Below the pieces are notes generated by a model. It was not told the DNA's origin. It saw only the letters and a list, made by a program, of their open reading frames with translations, and did not search any database. A stretch of 64,000 nt of DNA from Prado023 sp963736425 (GTDB lineage: Bacteria > Actinomycetota > Actinomycetes > S36-B12 > CAIYMF01), in NCBI GenBank assembly GCA_963736425.1, contig CAVTOX010000026.1, positions 1-64,000 of the forward strand, in the 5' to 3' direction. Of the stretch, positions 34,689 through 44,557 are shown in pieces. How positions within the stretch are numbered: position 1 is the first letter of the stretch; each line of letters starts with the position of its first letter. Position numbers and translations under genes: made by a program.

Positions 34689-35120
34689 ATGGGACACACC
34701 GTGGACCACATGGATGACTTCGTCGTGGACATGGTCCTCGAGGTCGATTCGAGGGGTATCGGCGTCGAGGACCTGGCCCGGCGGATCTGCCTGCCCGGCA
34801 TGGAGATCCTGCGCACCTCCGCCCGGGGAACCATCTGGCTGACCGCGCTGGTGACGGCCGAGGGGGAGTCGGCGGCAATCCGGGAGGTCCGCGACGCCGT
34901 GCTCGTCCAGTTGCCGGACCGGCCGCGGGCGACCGTCACGTCCGTGGTCAACAGCGCGCCGCTCAGTGACCTCTACGCGCGCCTGAACGCGGTGCTTGGC
35001 GATGCGGAGCTCGACACGCTCGACGTCCGGGACCTCGTGGAGCAGGTCATGTGGGACCGCCCGCGAGTCGATGTTCGTGAGGTCGACCTGCGCCCGGCGC
35101 GCGTGAGCAGCACCGCGTAG
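34689..35120 (+). CDS. Hypothetical protein
   Basis: A 143-residue soluble protein, not recognised. The ATG at 34689 has GGAGGT four bases upstream. The sequence alternates strands and helices (VDHMDDFVVDMVLEVDSRG, then ILRTSARGTIWLTALVTAEG, then RATVTSVVNSAPLSDLYARL), with many Asp, Val and Arg and no cysteine cluster or catalytic motif. It stops 1 bp before the convergent membrane-protein gene ends. Divergent from the RibD-like gene by 145 bp. Confidence 0.6.
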   Translation: MGHTVDHMDDFVVDMVLEVDSRGIGVEDLARRICLPGMEILRTSARGTIWLTALVTAEGESAAIREVRDAVLVQLPDRPRATVTSVVNSAPLSDLYARLNAVLGDAELDTLDVRDLVEQVMWDRPRVDVREVDLRPARVSSTA

Positions 35121-35121
35121 G

Positions 35122-35775
35122 TCACGCCTCTGCAGCCAGGTGCCGCGAGGCGACCAGGATGTACAGGCTGAACAACAGCACCCAGGTCGGGAAGAGTAAC
35201 TGGGTCCAGTTCGACAGCGGTGGGGACAGCAGCAGCAGCACACCGGCGAGGTAACCGATCACGACCAACCATTTGGGCATCATGCCTGTGCGCATGCCGA
35301 TCGACGAGACCGAGATGGTGAACACCGCGGCCATCCGCGCGCCGAACATGCCCATCAGGGACTTCGTGAAGACCACGAGCAGCAGCAGGGAGTCGGCACC
35401 CACGGGGATCCCGCGCGCGTACAGGGTGAGCACCGTGGCCAGCAGCGCCCCGGCGAGGAACAGCAGGGCGACGAACAGCAGGCCCGAGCCCAGGAACACT
35501 GTCGCGAACAGCTTGTCCTCGCGCTCGCCGAGGCGAGTCCGGATCACCCCGATGAACCACAGGAACGCGATCCCGGCGAACGGGATGAGGCCGACAGCGG
35601 TCTGCACGCCCTGGCGCCGGTTCTGGTCGTTGAGCCAGTCCGTCGACGGCCTTCCGGCGGGCACCGAGCCGTGGAACTGGACCAGGACGACGATCAGGAT
35701 GACGGAGAAGATGATTCCCGCCACGGCCGCCGAGGCCGGGTTCCGCAACTGCTTGACGAGTCTGTCGGACTGCAT
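35122..35775 (-). CDS. Integral membrane protein, unknown function
   Basis: A 217-residue protein with about six hydrophobic segments: one after a basic N-terminus (AAVAGIIFSVILIVVLV), then AVGLIPFAGIAFLWFIGVI, LLFVALLFLAGALLATVLTL, a Phe/Gly-rich segment with KSLMGMFGARMAAVF, and two near the end. The loop STDWLNDQNRRQ and the helix RTRLGEREDKLFATVFLG are conserved-looking. No family name is certain. Start ATG 35775 has GAGGAG upstream. Confidence 0.65.
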   Translation of the reverse strand: MQSDRLVKQLRNPASAAVAGIIFSVILIVVLVQFHGSVPAGRPSTDWLNDQNRRQGVQTAVGLIPFAGIAFLWFIGVIRTRLGEREDKLFATVFLGSGLLFVALLFLAGALLATVLTLYARGIPVGADSLLLLVVFTKSLMGMFGARMAAVFTISVSSIGMRTGMMPKWLVVIGYLAGVLLLLSPPLSNWTQLLFPTWVLLFSLYILVASRHLAAEA

Positions 35776-35879
35776 CACGCTCTCCTCTGATCGGGCGCGC
35801 GAAGAATACGGCATTCTTGCCTGAATCTGGTGGACCCGCCGTCTTTACTCCGCGTGTCGCAACTGGCAGACTGCGCAGC

Positions 35880-36584
35880 GTGACGAGAGGTGAACGTAGC
35901 GTACGCCTCGGAGCGGTCCTGACCGGGGCCCTCCTGACCGGTGGACTGCTCATGCCCAGCCAGGCTCTCGCCGACGACGGTACGGCCACCCCCTCCCCCG
36001 AGCCGACTGCCACAGCCGTGGCGGTGCCGGTGCCGGGTGACCAGTCCGCGGAGCAGCCGACGGTCGCCGTCGAGCAGGTGAGCGTCGCAGCCAGTGTGCC
36101 CCGGGCCGCCGGTCCCCGCGGTCGGCTGGCCGTCGGGGACTCGCTGATGGTGAGCGTGACCCCGTGGATGAGTTCCCACGGATTCCGGGTGCACGCCAAG
36201 GTCGGGCGGCAGTTCAGCACCGCGCCGGGAATCGTGCGCAGCTTCGGCTCCAAGCTCCCGAGGAACCTCGTGGTCGAGCTCGGCACCAACGGCACCGTGT
36301 CACTGGGCGCCTGCAGGTCTGTGATCGAGACGGCCGGCAAGTACAGGCGGGTATTCCTGGTGACCGCGCGCGTGCCGCGCAGCTGGGAGTCGGGCAACAT
36401 CAGGACGATGAAGTCGTGTGACGCCAGCTACGCGTCGCAGAGGGTCAGGATCATCGACTGGTACTCCCACAGCGCCGGGCACCCCGAGTGGTTCGTCGGC
36501 GACCGGGTGCACCTCTCGTCGTCGGGACGCCAGGCGTTCCAGAACTTGATCGACGCCGCGGTGGACGCGCACGGCCTTCGTTGA
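35880..36584 (+). CDS. Secreted SGNH-hydrolase-like protein
   Basis: A 234-residue protein with a signal peptide ending near SQALA (about residue 31) and a Pro/Thr/Ala-rich linker. The mature part has GDSLM (block I nucleophile Ser), ELGTNG (block III Asn) and DRVHLSSSG (block V Asp and His), which together mark the SGNH/GDSL esterase fold. It resembles the soluble acetyl-esterase domain that trails membrane acyltransferases, so removal or transfer of acetyl groups on cell-wall sugars is possible. The GTG at 35880 has a CAGACT box seven bases upstream and may be leaderless. Confidence 0.75.
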   Translation: MTRGERSVRLGAVLTGALLTGGLLMPSQALADDGTATPSPEPTATAVAVPVPGDQSAEQPTVAVEQVSVAASVPRAAGPRGRLAVGDSLMVSVTPWMSSHGFRVHAKVGRQFSTAPGIVRSFGSKLPRNLVVELGTNGTVSLGACRSVIETAGKYRRVFLVTARVPRSWESGNIRTMKSCDASYASQRVRIIDWYSHSAGHPEWFVGDRVHLSSSGRQAFQNLIDAAVDAHGLR

Positions 36585-36597
36585 GCCGCGGATGGCC

Positions 36598-37047
36598 CTA
36601 CTCGCCGCCGAGGTCGCGCTCGTAGGCGTCGAGCAGCACCTCGGTGGTGCGCTCCTGGAACCTGCGTGCCCGCGCGAGCAACGCCCGGATCGAGTGCTTG
36701 GCCGAGTCCACTGCTGAGGGATCCCCCGCGTCCTGACCCACCTGGAGGCGCACGTGGGAGACCTCTGCGTAGAGATCGTCGCGTTCGTTCGACAGGCGCA
36801 TCCAGCGGCCCATCAGGTGGGGGGCGTCCGCGCGGATCTGCTCGGTGAATCCCTCGGCGTCCACGAGATCCCCCGGCTCCCGGCGGACTGCGTCGGCCAG
36901 ATCGTCGAGCTGGCGGGCGATCTCCACCCACCACGACGTCAGTCCGCGATGGTCCTCGAGCAGGTGCGTCAGCCGTGACTGGACGCTGGAGAAGGTGATG
37001 ACCCGCAGCATCGTGCCGTCCAACGTGTCCGGGGTGATTGCCGTCAT
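36598..37047 (-). CDS. Hypothetical helical protein
   Basis: A 149-residue protein, not recognised. It is almost wholly helical: SVQSRLTHLLEDHRGLTSWWVEIARQLDDLADAV, a middle RWMRLSNERDDLYAEVSHVRLQ and a C-terminal RALLARARRFQERTTEVLLDAYERDLGG. This pattern suggests a helical bundle or coiled coil. Start ATG 37047 has AAGGAG seven bases upstream. It lies downstream of ackA but a hairpin separates the two. Confidence 0.6.
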   Translation of the reverse strand: MTAITPDTLDGTMLRVITFSSVQSRLTHLLEDHRGLTSWWVEIARQLDDLADAVRREPGDLVDAEGFTEQIRADAPHLMGRWMRLSNERDDLYAEVSHVRLQVGQDAGDPSAVDSAKHSIRALLARARRFQERTTEVLLDAYERDLGGE

Positions 37048-37118
37048 GTGGGGGCTCCTTCCGTGTGGCCCCCAGAGTGCCGCCCCCCGTGCCCCGTGTA
37101 CATGGAAGGCTCCTCCCA

Positions 37119-37142
37119 CTTGCGTCACAATCACGTCGCAAG
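37119..37142. terminator. Inverted repeat downstream of ackA
   Basis: CTTGCG (37119-37124) pairs with CGCAAG (37137-37142). It starts 14 bp after the ackA stop on the minus strand and lies 71 bp before the next gene's start. It could be a terminator or an operator for the downstream gene. Confidence 0.35.
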
Positions 37143-37156
37143 CGGCTCCCGGGCAG

Positions 37157-38374
37157 CTACCCGGCGACGGCGGTGGCGGTCTGCCGAGCGATCTCGAGCT
37201 CCTCATTCGTGGGAACGACCAGCACCCGGATCGGTGCGCCCCGGAAGGACAGGTCCACAGGCACGGAGCTCCCGCGCACTGTGGCGTTGCGCTCGGTGTC
37301 GATGGCCACGCCGATCATCTCCAGTCCTGCGATCACGCGGCGGCGGATCTCTGGGTCGTTCTCGCCGACTCCGGCGGTGAACACGATCGCGTCAGCGCGC
37401 CCGATCACCGCCAGGTAGGCCCCGAGGTACTTGCGGATCCGGTGGACGTAGACCGCCAGGGCGAGCTCGGCATCGGCGTCGCCCGCGGCAGCCAGCCTGT
37501 GCACCTCGCGCAGGTCGTTCTGGCCGCACAGACCCATCAGCCCACTGCGCTTGTTCAGCATCGTGTCGACTTCCGCAGCCGACATGCCCGCGGTCGCCAT
37601 GAGGTGGAAGGCCAGTGCCGGGTCGACGTCACCGGACCGCGTGCCCATGACCAGGCCCTCGAGGGGCGTCAGGCCCATGGAGGTCTCCACGCTGCGCCCA
37701 CCACGCACCGCGCAGGCCGAGGCCCCGTTGCCCAGGTGGAGCGTGACCAGGTCGACGGAGTCCACGGGCTTGCCGAGGACCTCGGCGGCCTTCGCGGTCA
37801 CGTACTTGTGCGAGGTTCCGTGGAAGCCGTACCGGCGTATCTTGTGCTCCCGGGCCACCGCCTGGTCGATTGCATAGGTGTACGCCGCGGCTGGGATGGT
37901 CGAGTGGAAGGCGGTGTCGAAGACCGCCACATGCGGCACATCGGGGAACTCCGCCATCGCGGACTCGAGCCCGGCAACGGTCGCCGGGTTGTGCAGCGGC
38001 GCGAGCGGGATGAGCTCGCGGATGACGTCGATGACCTCCGGGGTCACGACCGTCGGCTCGCTGAACTGGTCGGCGCCCTGGACCGCCCGGTGCCCGACCC
38101 CGGCCAGCTCGCCGACCTCGGACACCTCGCCCGTGCGGGCGAACTCCGCCGTCACGGCGTGGAACGCCGCGCCGTGGTTGGCGATGTGGGCTGTCGACGT
38201 CGACTCCACCAGCTCGGAGTCCGCACCACCACGGATGCGCGTGCGGTGCGTCACCGGCGACTCGTCCTCGCCGATCCGCTCGACCAGGCCCGTTGCCCAG
38301 ACGACCTCGGAGTCGGTGTCCACGAGCTGGTACTTCAGCGACGATGAGCCGGCGTTGACGACCAGGACGATCAT
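37157..38374 (-). CDS. ackA: Acetate kinase
   Basis: A 405-residue enzyme of the ASKHA fold that interconverts acetyl phosphate plus ADP and acetate plus ATP. Family marks: VLVVNAGSSSLKY at the start, VAVFDTAFHSTIP near 150 with the catalytic Asp, HLGNGASACAVRGGRSVETSMG near 210 (phosphate-binding loop) and FTAGVGENDPEIRR near 325. The ATG overlaps the TGA of pta, giving tight pta-ackA coupling. With nifJ further right it completes a route from pyruvate to acetate and ATP. Confidence 0.96.
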   Translation of the reverse strand: MIVLVVNAGSSSLKYQLVDTDSEVVWATGLVERIGEDESPVTHRTRIRGGADSELVESTSTAHIANHGAAFHAVTAEFARTGEVSEVGELAGVGHRAVQGADQFSEPTVVTPEVIDVIRELIPLAPLHNPATVAGLESAMAEFPDVPHVAVFDTAFHSTIPAAAYTYAIDQAVAREHKIRRYGFHGTSHKYVTAKAAEVLGKPVDSVDLVTLHLGNGASACAVRGGRSVETSMGLTPLEGLVMGTRSGDVDPALAFHLMATAGMSAAEVDTMLNKRSGLMGLCGQNDLREVHRLAAAGDADAELALAVYVHRIRKYLGAYLAVIGRADAIVFTAGVGENDPEIRRRVIAGLEMIGVAIDTERNATVRGSSVPVDLSFRGAPIRVLVVPTNEELEIARQTATAVAG

Positions 38375-40476
38375 TGGGCACCTTCCTTCGAGGCAGCGGC
38401 CACCTGCTGGGCCTGGACGGCGGTGATCACCACGGTGTTGATGATGTCCTCGACCAGTGCCCCTCGGGACAGGTCGTTGACCGGCAGGCGCAGGCCCTGA
38501 AGGACCGGCCCGATCGCCACGGCGTTGGCCGAGCGCTGCACGGCCTTGTAGGTGTTGTTGCCCGTGTTGAGGTCCGGGAAGATGAACACGGTCGCGCGGC
38601 CGGCGACCTCGGACCCCGGCAGCTTGGACTTCGCCACGGAGGCGTCGACGGCCGCGTCGTACTGGATCGGACCCTCGATCGCGAGGTCCGGCCGGCGCTC
38701 GCGGGCGAGTTCGGTCGCGGCCCGCACCTTCTCGACGTCCTCACCAGAACCGGATGCGCCCGTCGAGTAGCTGAGCATCGCGATCAGGGGTTCCACGCCG
38801 AACGCCCGGGCGGTCTCCGCCGACGAGATCGCGATGTCCGCCAGCTGCGTCGCATCCGGGGACGGGTTGATGGCGCAGTCGCCGTAGACCAGGACGCGGT
38901 CCTCCAGGGCCATGAAGAAGACGCTGGACACGATCGACACGCCCGGTGAGGTCTTGATGATCTGCAGCGCGGGTCGGACGGTGTGGGCCGTCGTGTGCGC
39001 GGCGCCGGAGACCATGCCGTCGGCCAGGCCCTTCCAGACCATCATGGTGCCGAAGTACGAGACGTCGGCCACCTGGTCGTAGGCCGCATCGAGGGCCAGG
39101 CCCTTGGACCGGCGCAGCTCCACCAGGTCGGCGGCGAACACCTCCCGCAGCCGGTCCGTGTCGGGATCGATGATGCGGGCGGCCGCGATGTCCAGGCCCA
39201 GTTGGCGCGCCCGTTCCGCCAGCGCGTCGGGACGCCCGAGGATCGTCAGGTCGACGACGTTGCGCCGCAGCAGGCGGTCGGCGGCTTCAAGGATCCGGTC
39301 GTCATCGCCCTCGGGCAGGACGATGTGCTTTCGATCCGACCGCGCCCGCTCCACGAGCTGCTGCTCGAACATCATCGGCGTCATCGTGGTGGAGCGGGTC
39401 ACGTCGATCCGGGACTCCAGCTCGGCCTCGTCGACATGCTCCTCGAACAGGCTGAGCGCATCGGTGATCTTCCGTGCGTCGTCCGGGGCGATCTCGGCGT
39501 GCAGGCCGGACACCGCAGCGGCTGTGTCGTAGGTGTCGAGGTTGGTGATCAGGATCGGCAGCGACGCCGCCTGGGTGATGCCCGCGGCGAAGCGCATGAC
39601 CGTGGGGTCGGGGTCCAGCCCGCCGGTCAGGATGACCCCGGAGACAGCGGGGATCGCATCGGACTGCCGCGAGGAGTAGGCGGCCATGATGATGTCCGAA
39701 CGATCCCCCGGGGTGATCAGCAGCGTGCCCTCGGACAGGTGGTCCATCAGGCGCGGCACGCTCATGGCGGCGACCTTGATGTCCGGGACCGGTCGGGAGA
39801 GGTCGTCGTCAGATCCGAGCAGCAGGGTCGCTCCGACGGCACCGGCGACCTCACGGATCGTCGGATGGGTCAGGGAGTCCAACTCCGGGAGCATCCACAC
39901 GGGCACCCGACACCCGACCACCGCGGCCTCCATCGCAGCCCAGTCTGCTTCGGGCACGCGGTTGACGAACGCGCCGACGGTGGGCACCCCCCGCTCCCCC
40001 AACCCCTCGATGGCCGCCGACAGCGCCCCGTTGACCTGATCGGGAGCGTGGTCGGCTGCCGTGAGCACGATCAGGGCCACGGCACCGAGGTTCGAGGCGA
40101 TCTCGGCGTTCAGGACGAACTCGAATGCCTTCGAGGCCCCGAGGTAGTCCGTGCCCTCCACCAGGACGTAGTCGCACCTGTTGGCCAGCCGCCGGAAGCG
40201 CTCGATGATCCTGCTGACCAGGGCAGGGTCCACGTGGTTGCCGCCGAAGTCCCGGGTCTCGTCGCTGGTGACCCCGAACGACTCGTCGTAGGACTGGTCG
40301 AGCCGGTAGCGGGTGCGGAACAGCTCGATGCGCTTGTCCGCCTGGTCCCCGGAGCGGATGACGGGCCGGAAGTACCCGACCCGGCTGACAGAGCGGGTCA
40401 GGGTCTCCATCAGGCCAAGGGCCGCGACCGACTTGCCGCTGGATGCTTCGACTGAGGTCAGGTAGAGGGCGCGCAC
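38371..40476 (-). CDS. pta: Phosphate acetyltransferase, long form
   Basis: A 701-residue enzyme that converts acetyl-CoA and phosphate to acetyl phosphate. The N-terminal part (LYLTSVEASSGKSVAALGL) is the P-loop cobyric-acid-synthase-like domain, a DRTGG domain follows (about 215-330), and the catalytic PTA/PTB domain runs from about residue 370 (HIVLPEGDDDRIL) to GLRLPVNDLSRGA. The long form with the regulatory N-terminus is the usual actinobacterial and enterobacterial type. Stop overlaps the ackA start. Confidence 0.95.
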   Translation of the reverse strand: MRALYLTSVEASSGKSVAALGLMETLTRSVSRVGYFRPVIRSGDQADKRIELFRTRYRLDQSYDESFGVTSDETRDFGGNHVDPALVSRIIERFRRLANRCDYVLVEGTDYLGASKAFEFVLNAEIASNLGAVALIVLTAADHAPDQVNGALSAAIEGLGERGVPTVGAFVNRVPEADWAAMEAAVVGCRVPVWMLPELDSLTHPTIREVAGAVGATLLLGSDDDLSRPVPDIKVAAMSVPRLMDHLSEGTLLITPGDRSDIIMAAYSSRQSDAIPAVSGVILTGGLDPDPTVMRFAAGITQAASLPILITNLDTYDTAAAVSGLHAEIAPDDARKITDALSLFEEHVDEAELESRIDVTRSTTMTPMMFEQQLVERARSDRKHIVLPEGDDDRILEAADRLLRRNVVDLTILGRPDALAERARQLGLDIAAARIIDPDTDRLREVFAADLVELRRSKGLALDAAYDQVADVSYFGTMMVWKGLADGMVSGAAHTTAHTVRPALQIIKTSPGVSIVSSVFFMALEDRVLVYGDCAINPSPDATQLADIAISSAETARAFGVEPLIAMLSYSTGASGSGEDVEKVRAATELARERRPDLAIEGPIQYDAAVDASVAKSKLPGSEVAGRATVFIFPDLNTGNNTYKAVQRSANAVAIGPVLQGLRLPVNDLSRGALVEDIINTVVITAVQAQQVAAASKEGAQ

Positions 40477-40521
40477 GGCCGCAATCCTGTCAGGCTCGAC
40501 GGGCCGACGCCCGCGGCGTGG

Positions 40522-42665
40522 CTAGCCCACGCCATTGAGTTCATTGACGACCCGGAACAGGTCACCGCGGTCGTACCAGTTGACCGCGATCATCGAGGGC
40601 TTGCGCCCGCGGTCGATCTCGCACTGGTCGATACGCGGCTTGAGGACGTCATATGCGTTGACCTCCTCGGCGCTGGAGATCAGCGCACTGAAGCTGTCCA
40701 GCCAGTGGTTGACCGAGAACAGCGGGCTGTCGGGCTTGCCCCGCTTGAGCGAGCAGTCGAAGTCCGCGGCGCTGCCGAAGGTGTACTCGGTGTCCTGGAC
40801 GAGGTCGAAGCCCTGGTGCAGGTAGGGGATCTTGTCCCCGCCGCCCTCGTTCTCCATCAGCACCAGCAGGCGCTTGTTCGAGTCGATCATCTCGCGCAGG
40901 GTCGGCCATTCGGCGCCATCCGCGTGCACGTAGGCCTTGTCGGCCAGCCCTGCCTTCTCCAGGACCGCCGCCGTGTCCTCCGGACTCACGGTGTCCTGGA
41001 TGAACAGCACGAGAACCTCACGCGGGTGCTCGTCCATCCAGGTGTTGAGCCGGTCCATGACCGGGGCCATCGGCTCGGAACCGATCTCGCACACGGTGTG
41101 GCAGAAGTACGGCTCGGTGGGTCCCGACGGCTTCGAGCGGCGCACGCGGTCGATGGTGCGCTGGATCGAGGCGACCACATCTGTGCCGTAGGTCGCGGCC
41201 AACTCCGCCTCGGCACCCGCCAGCGACTCCGGCGCGGTGATGGCGCCACCGTCCTCCGTCGGTTGCCCGTACCAGGTGTCCACAAGCAGACCGCGGATGC
41301 CGTCGTCGAGCGACTTGACCATGTCCTTGGGCTGTTCGGCCAGGAACCAAGTGCCGTCGGCGATGGACATCGAGTTGTGCGACGCGGGGATCACGACCTG
41401 GTCGAAGGGCACGTCGCACAGGGCGTCGAAGCCATTGCACGCCGTGGTGTTGACCGCCGAGGCGCTCTCCAGGTCGTTCTGCGGCAGGTTCCCCGGGATG
41501 ATCAGGGCGGCCAGGACCAGCAGGCCGACTCCGGCGGCGGCCACAGGGATCAGCCAGCGCACCGGTGAGCGACGCTTCTGCGGAGTCTCCCCTGAGGCCT
41601 CAAGCGCTGCGGCCTCCTCAGCCTCATCCTGGGCTCGCGAGCGCTCCGCGATGACGTCGAGCTCGGTCACCCCGTAGAACAGGACGACCAGGCCGGCCGC
41701 GACGGCCACGACCTGGGAGCTGATGGTGGGGAACAGCACGATCAGCAGGCCGACGGCGATGACGAGCAGTGCGCGGACGACCGCCCATCCGGTTGCCTTG
41801 GGGCGGCGGGTCGCGAAGCCGACGGCGCTGCGGGCATGGTCCCCGACGTCCACCTGCGGCAGGAGGGCACCCGCAGAGGCTACGAGGAGCCCACCCACGA
41901 CGCCGATGGCGATGAACCGAAGTGACAGCGGCTGGCTGAACACTGCCAGGGCGGCGCTGATGACGGCACCCTGGATCGTCGAGTCGTCCAGGAACAGCCC
42001 AGCGACGTTCAGCCCGAGGACGACCAGGCCCAGGAAGCCTGCGACAACCAGGAGCATCCAGCCGAAGCGGACAATGGCCAGGCGTCGCTTGGGGGCCAGC
42101 CAGATGCCCAGCGCAAGCAGCACCAGGGAGATCAGCGGGACGACCCACGCGAGGGTGGACACGGCCTGGATCACCGGGATGATCTGGCCGGCGATCCCCC
42201 CTGTCCACCGATCTCGGCCAGGGTGAGGTTCAGGTTCGCGGGCACGATGTCGGCCGCTTGGGGAACGAACTTCTCCAGCGCCGTGGTGGCCGTGGCCCCC
42301 AGGTCGGCGAGCTTCAGCACTGCCGTGTCGCTGCCCTGCACGGTCAGTGCGTCGTGGAACGAGCGGATGGCCGGGGTGAACACGCCATCGAGGAGCGGGC
42401 TTCCGGCGATGGCCGCAGCCCCTGCAGCGATGGCCGGCTCGACTGCGATCAGGTCCGGCTTGGCGTCGAGGGCGGCCACCGCGACGGCCTGGCCGATCTC
42501 GGTCTTGACGGCTTCGTCCTGGCGGATCTCGTTCACCAGTCCCGCGAAGTTATCGCCGTTCACGACCGCCGCGTTCAACCATCCCAGGATCCCGGTCATG
42601 AGCAGACCGATCGCAGCGAGAATGAGCAGCACCTTGGACCACGTGTTGCTGCGCACTGTGAGCAT
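40522..42665 (-). pseudogene. PI-PLC X-domain-like membrane protein, split by one frameshift
   Basis: The N-terminal part (42665 to about 42195) has one membrane helix (VLLILAAIGLLMTGILGWL) and an extracellular segment ending LNLTLAEIGGQGG. The remainder, in another frame, continues IAGQIIPVIQAVSTLAWVVPLISLVLLALGIW and has about six helices, then a secreted domain with VIPASHNSMSIADG and YFCHTVCEIG, which hold the two catalytic histidines of PI-PLC-type phosphodiesterases. Adding one G to the G6 run at about 42194-42199 joins the frames. A GTG at 42174 overlapping the first stop (GTGA) might instead allow two separate proteins. Full length would be about 714 residues. Its target is probably a lipid or teichoic-acid head group. 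Confidence 0.65.
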
Positions 42666-42745
42666 GGCGTCCTCCCCGAAGGATGTGTGAGGGGCCAGTA
42701 TGGACCTCGGTCACGGAAAAGCGGTTCTGATCGCTCAATGACAGG

Positions 42746-43537
42746 TCAGGATCGGGGTTGCAGGGCGTAGAGGACGATCGCGCTGGCCGCCGCCACATTC
42801 AGCGAGTCGACCCCTGGCGCCATGGGGATCCGCACGCGCAGGTCGGCCCGGGCTGCGAGGTCCGCGGGAAGGCCAGTGCCCTCGGTGCCGAGGATCACGG
42901 CCCTGCGCCCCTGGCCCAGGTGAACGTCGCCGAGCTCGGTCGCCTCCGGGTCCAAGGTCATGGCGATGGTGCTGAACCCATCGAGGTCCGCAATCGGATC
43001 CGCGCCCGTCGCGGTCCAGGGCACAGCCAGCACCGCGCCCATCGACACCTTGACCGAGCGCCGGTAGAGGGGGTCGGCGCATCCCGGGCTGACGAGGACG
43101 GCATCGGCGCCCAGGGCTGCGGCGTTTCGGAAGATTGCCCCCACATTGGTGTGGTCGACGAGGTCCACCAGGACGACCACGAAGTGCGCGTGGGCCACCA
43201 GCGCGGCCGGTGGCGCCAGGGGGCGGCGCTCGAAGCAGGCGAGGGCGCCGCGGTGGACCCGGTACCCGGTCACCGACCGCAGGACCTCGGGCGAGGCGAG
43301 CAGGATCGAGGCACCGGTCCCCTCAAGGGCTCCGACTATGCCCGGGAGCCACTTGGGCTCGGTGAGCACCGACCGCGGCCGGTAGCCGGCTGCCACCGCA
43401 CGCAGGATCACCTTGGCGCCCTCGGCGATGAACATGCCCTCGGCCGGCTCGCGCACCGAGCGCGCGGCCACGTCGGTGAGTTCGGTGAATTCCCGGACCC
43501 GGGGGTCGTCGGGATCGGTGACAGTGGACGGATCCAC
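42746..43537 (-). CDS. TrmH/SpoU-family RNA methyltransferase
   Basis: A 263-residue protein. After an N-terminal substrate-binding domain (EGMFIAEGAKVILRAVAAG) comes the SPOUT fold with its three motifs: NVGAIFRNAAALGADAVLV near 130-148, VILGTEGTGLP near 218-228 and IPMAPGVDSLNVAAASAIVLY near 240-258, forming the trefoil knot that binds SAM. It 2'-O-methylates a ribose in tRNA or rRNA. The GTG start lies 5 bp after the stop of the SPFH-protein gene, and the NfeD gene precedes that, so these three may be one operon. Confidence 0.88.
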   Translation of the reverse strand: MDPSTVTDPDDPRVREFTELTDVAARSVREPAEGMFIAEGAKVILRAVAAGYRPRSVLTEPKWLPGIVGALEGTGASILLASPEVLRSVTGYRVHRGALACFERRPLAPPAALVAHAHFVVVLVDLVDHTNVGAIFRNAAALGADAVLVSPGCADPLYRRSVKVSMGAVLAVPWTATGADPIADLDGFSTIAMTLDPEATELGDVHLGQGRRAVILGTEGTGLPADLAARADLRVRIPMAPGVDSLNVAAASAIVLYALQPRS

Positions 43538-43542
43538 CGGGA

Positions 43543-44532
43543 TCAGGCGGTGCCCGGGTCCACGGGAGGTGACTCGGGGGTAGGGTCCTCGACCAGGTCG
43601 GCGTCGATGATGTCCTCAGCTGGTGTGGCCGGCTGCGGCTGCGCCTGGGCGGGCGACGCCCCAGCGGCCCCGGGGGCGAACGCACGGCTGACGGCGCCCA
43701 GGGCCCCGGAGAGCTCCGCCGGGATGACGAAGACCTTGTTGGCCGTCCCCTGGGCCAGCAAGGGCAGGGACTGCAGGTACTGGTAGGCCATCACCTGGTC
43801 GGTGGCGTGACCCGAGTTGATCGCGTTGAACACCTTGGCGATCGCCTCCGCCTCACCCTGGGCCCGAAGCACCTGCGCCTGTGCCTGCCCCTCGGCCTTG
43901 AGGATCGCCGCGGTGCGACCACCCTCAGCCTCGAGGATCGCCGCCTGCTTGCTGCCCTCAGCCGACAGGATCGCCGCGCGCTTGTCACGGTCGGCGCGCA
44001 TCTGCTTCTCCATCGACTGCTGCACGCTGGCCGGCGGGTCGATCGCCTTGAGCTCCACGCGGTTCACGCGGATCCCCCACTTGCCAGTGGCCTCGTCCAG
44101 GACGCCACGGAGCTGGGCGTTGATGTTGTCGCGGCTGGTCAGGGTCTCCTCGAGGTCCAGCGAGCCGACGACGTTGCGCAACGTCGTGACGGTCAGCTGC
44201 TCGACGCCCTGGAGGTAGCTCTGGATCTCATAGGTCGCGGCCTTGGCGTCGGTGACCTGGAAGTAGATCACCGAGTCGATGCTGACCACGAGGTTGTCGG
44301 AGGTGATCACCGGCTGCGGGGCGAACGAGACCACCTGCTCGCGCAGGTCGATCAGCGGCCGTAGGCGGTCGATGAACGGGATGATGATGGTCAGCCCCGG
44401 ATCGAGGGTGCGTTGATAGCGACCGAGCCGTTCCACGATCCCCGCCTGGGCCTGCGGGATGATCTTGATGGTGCTGAAGACGATCAGGATGGCGATGACG
44501 ACCAGTACGCCGGCGATGATCAGGCTCTCCAC
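43543..44532 (-). CDS. SPFH/Band-7 (stomatin-like) membrane protein
   Basis: A 329-residue protein with one N-terminal membrane helix (residues 4-20), then the SPFH domain (IIPQAQAGIVERLGRYQRTLDPGL onward), an Ala/Glu-rich coiled-coil region with the repeated phrase AAILxAEG (about 185-245) and a Pro-rich tail. These proteins form large ring assemblies that organise membrane microdomains and partner NfeD proteins and proteases. The GTG start has AAGGAGGAGGG upstream. The NfeD gene lies immediately upstream, the standard pairing. Confidence 0.92.
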   Translation of the reverse strand: MESLIIAGVLVVIAILIVFSTIKIIPQAQAGIVERLGRYQRTLDPGLTIIIPFIDRLRPLIDLREQVVSFAPQPVITSDNLVVSIDSVIYFQVTDAKAATYEIQSYLQGVEQLTVTTLRNVVGSLDLEETLTSRDNINAQLRGVLDEATGKWGIRVNRVELKAIDPPASVQQSMEKQMRADRDKRAAILSAEGSKQAAILEAEGGRTAAILKAEGQAQAQVLRAQGEAEAIAKVFNAINSGHATDQVMAYQYLQSLPLLAQGTANKVFVIPAELSGALGAVSRAFAPGAAGASPAQAQPQPATPAEDIIDADLVEDPTPESPPVDPGTA

Positions 44533-44557
44533 GGTTCCCTCCTCCTTGTTGTCCGGG

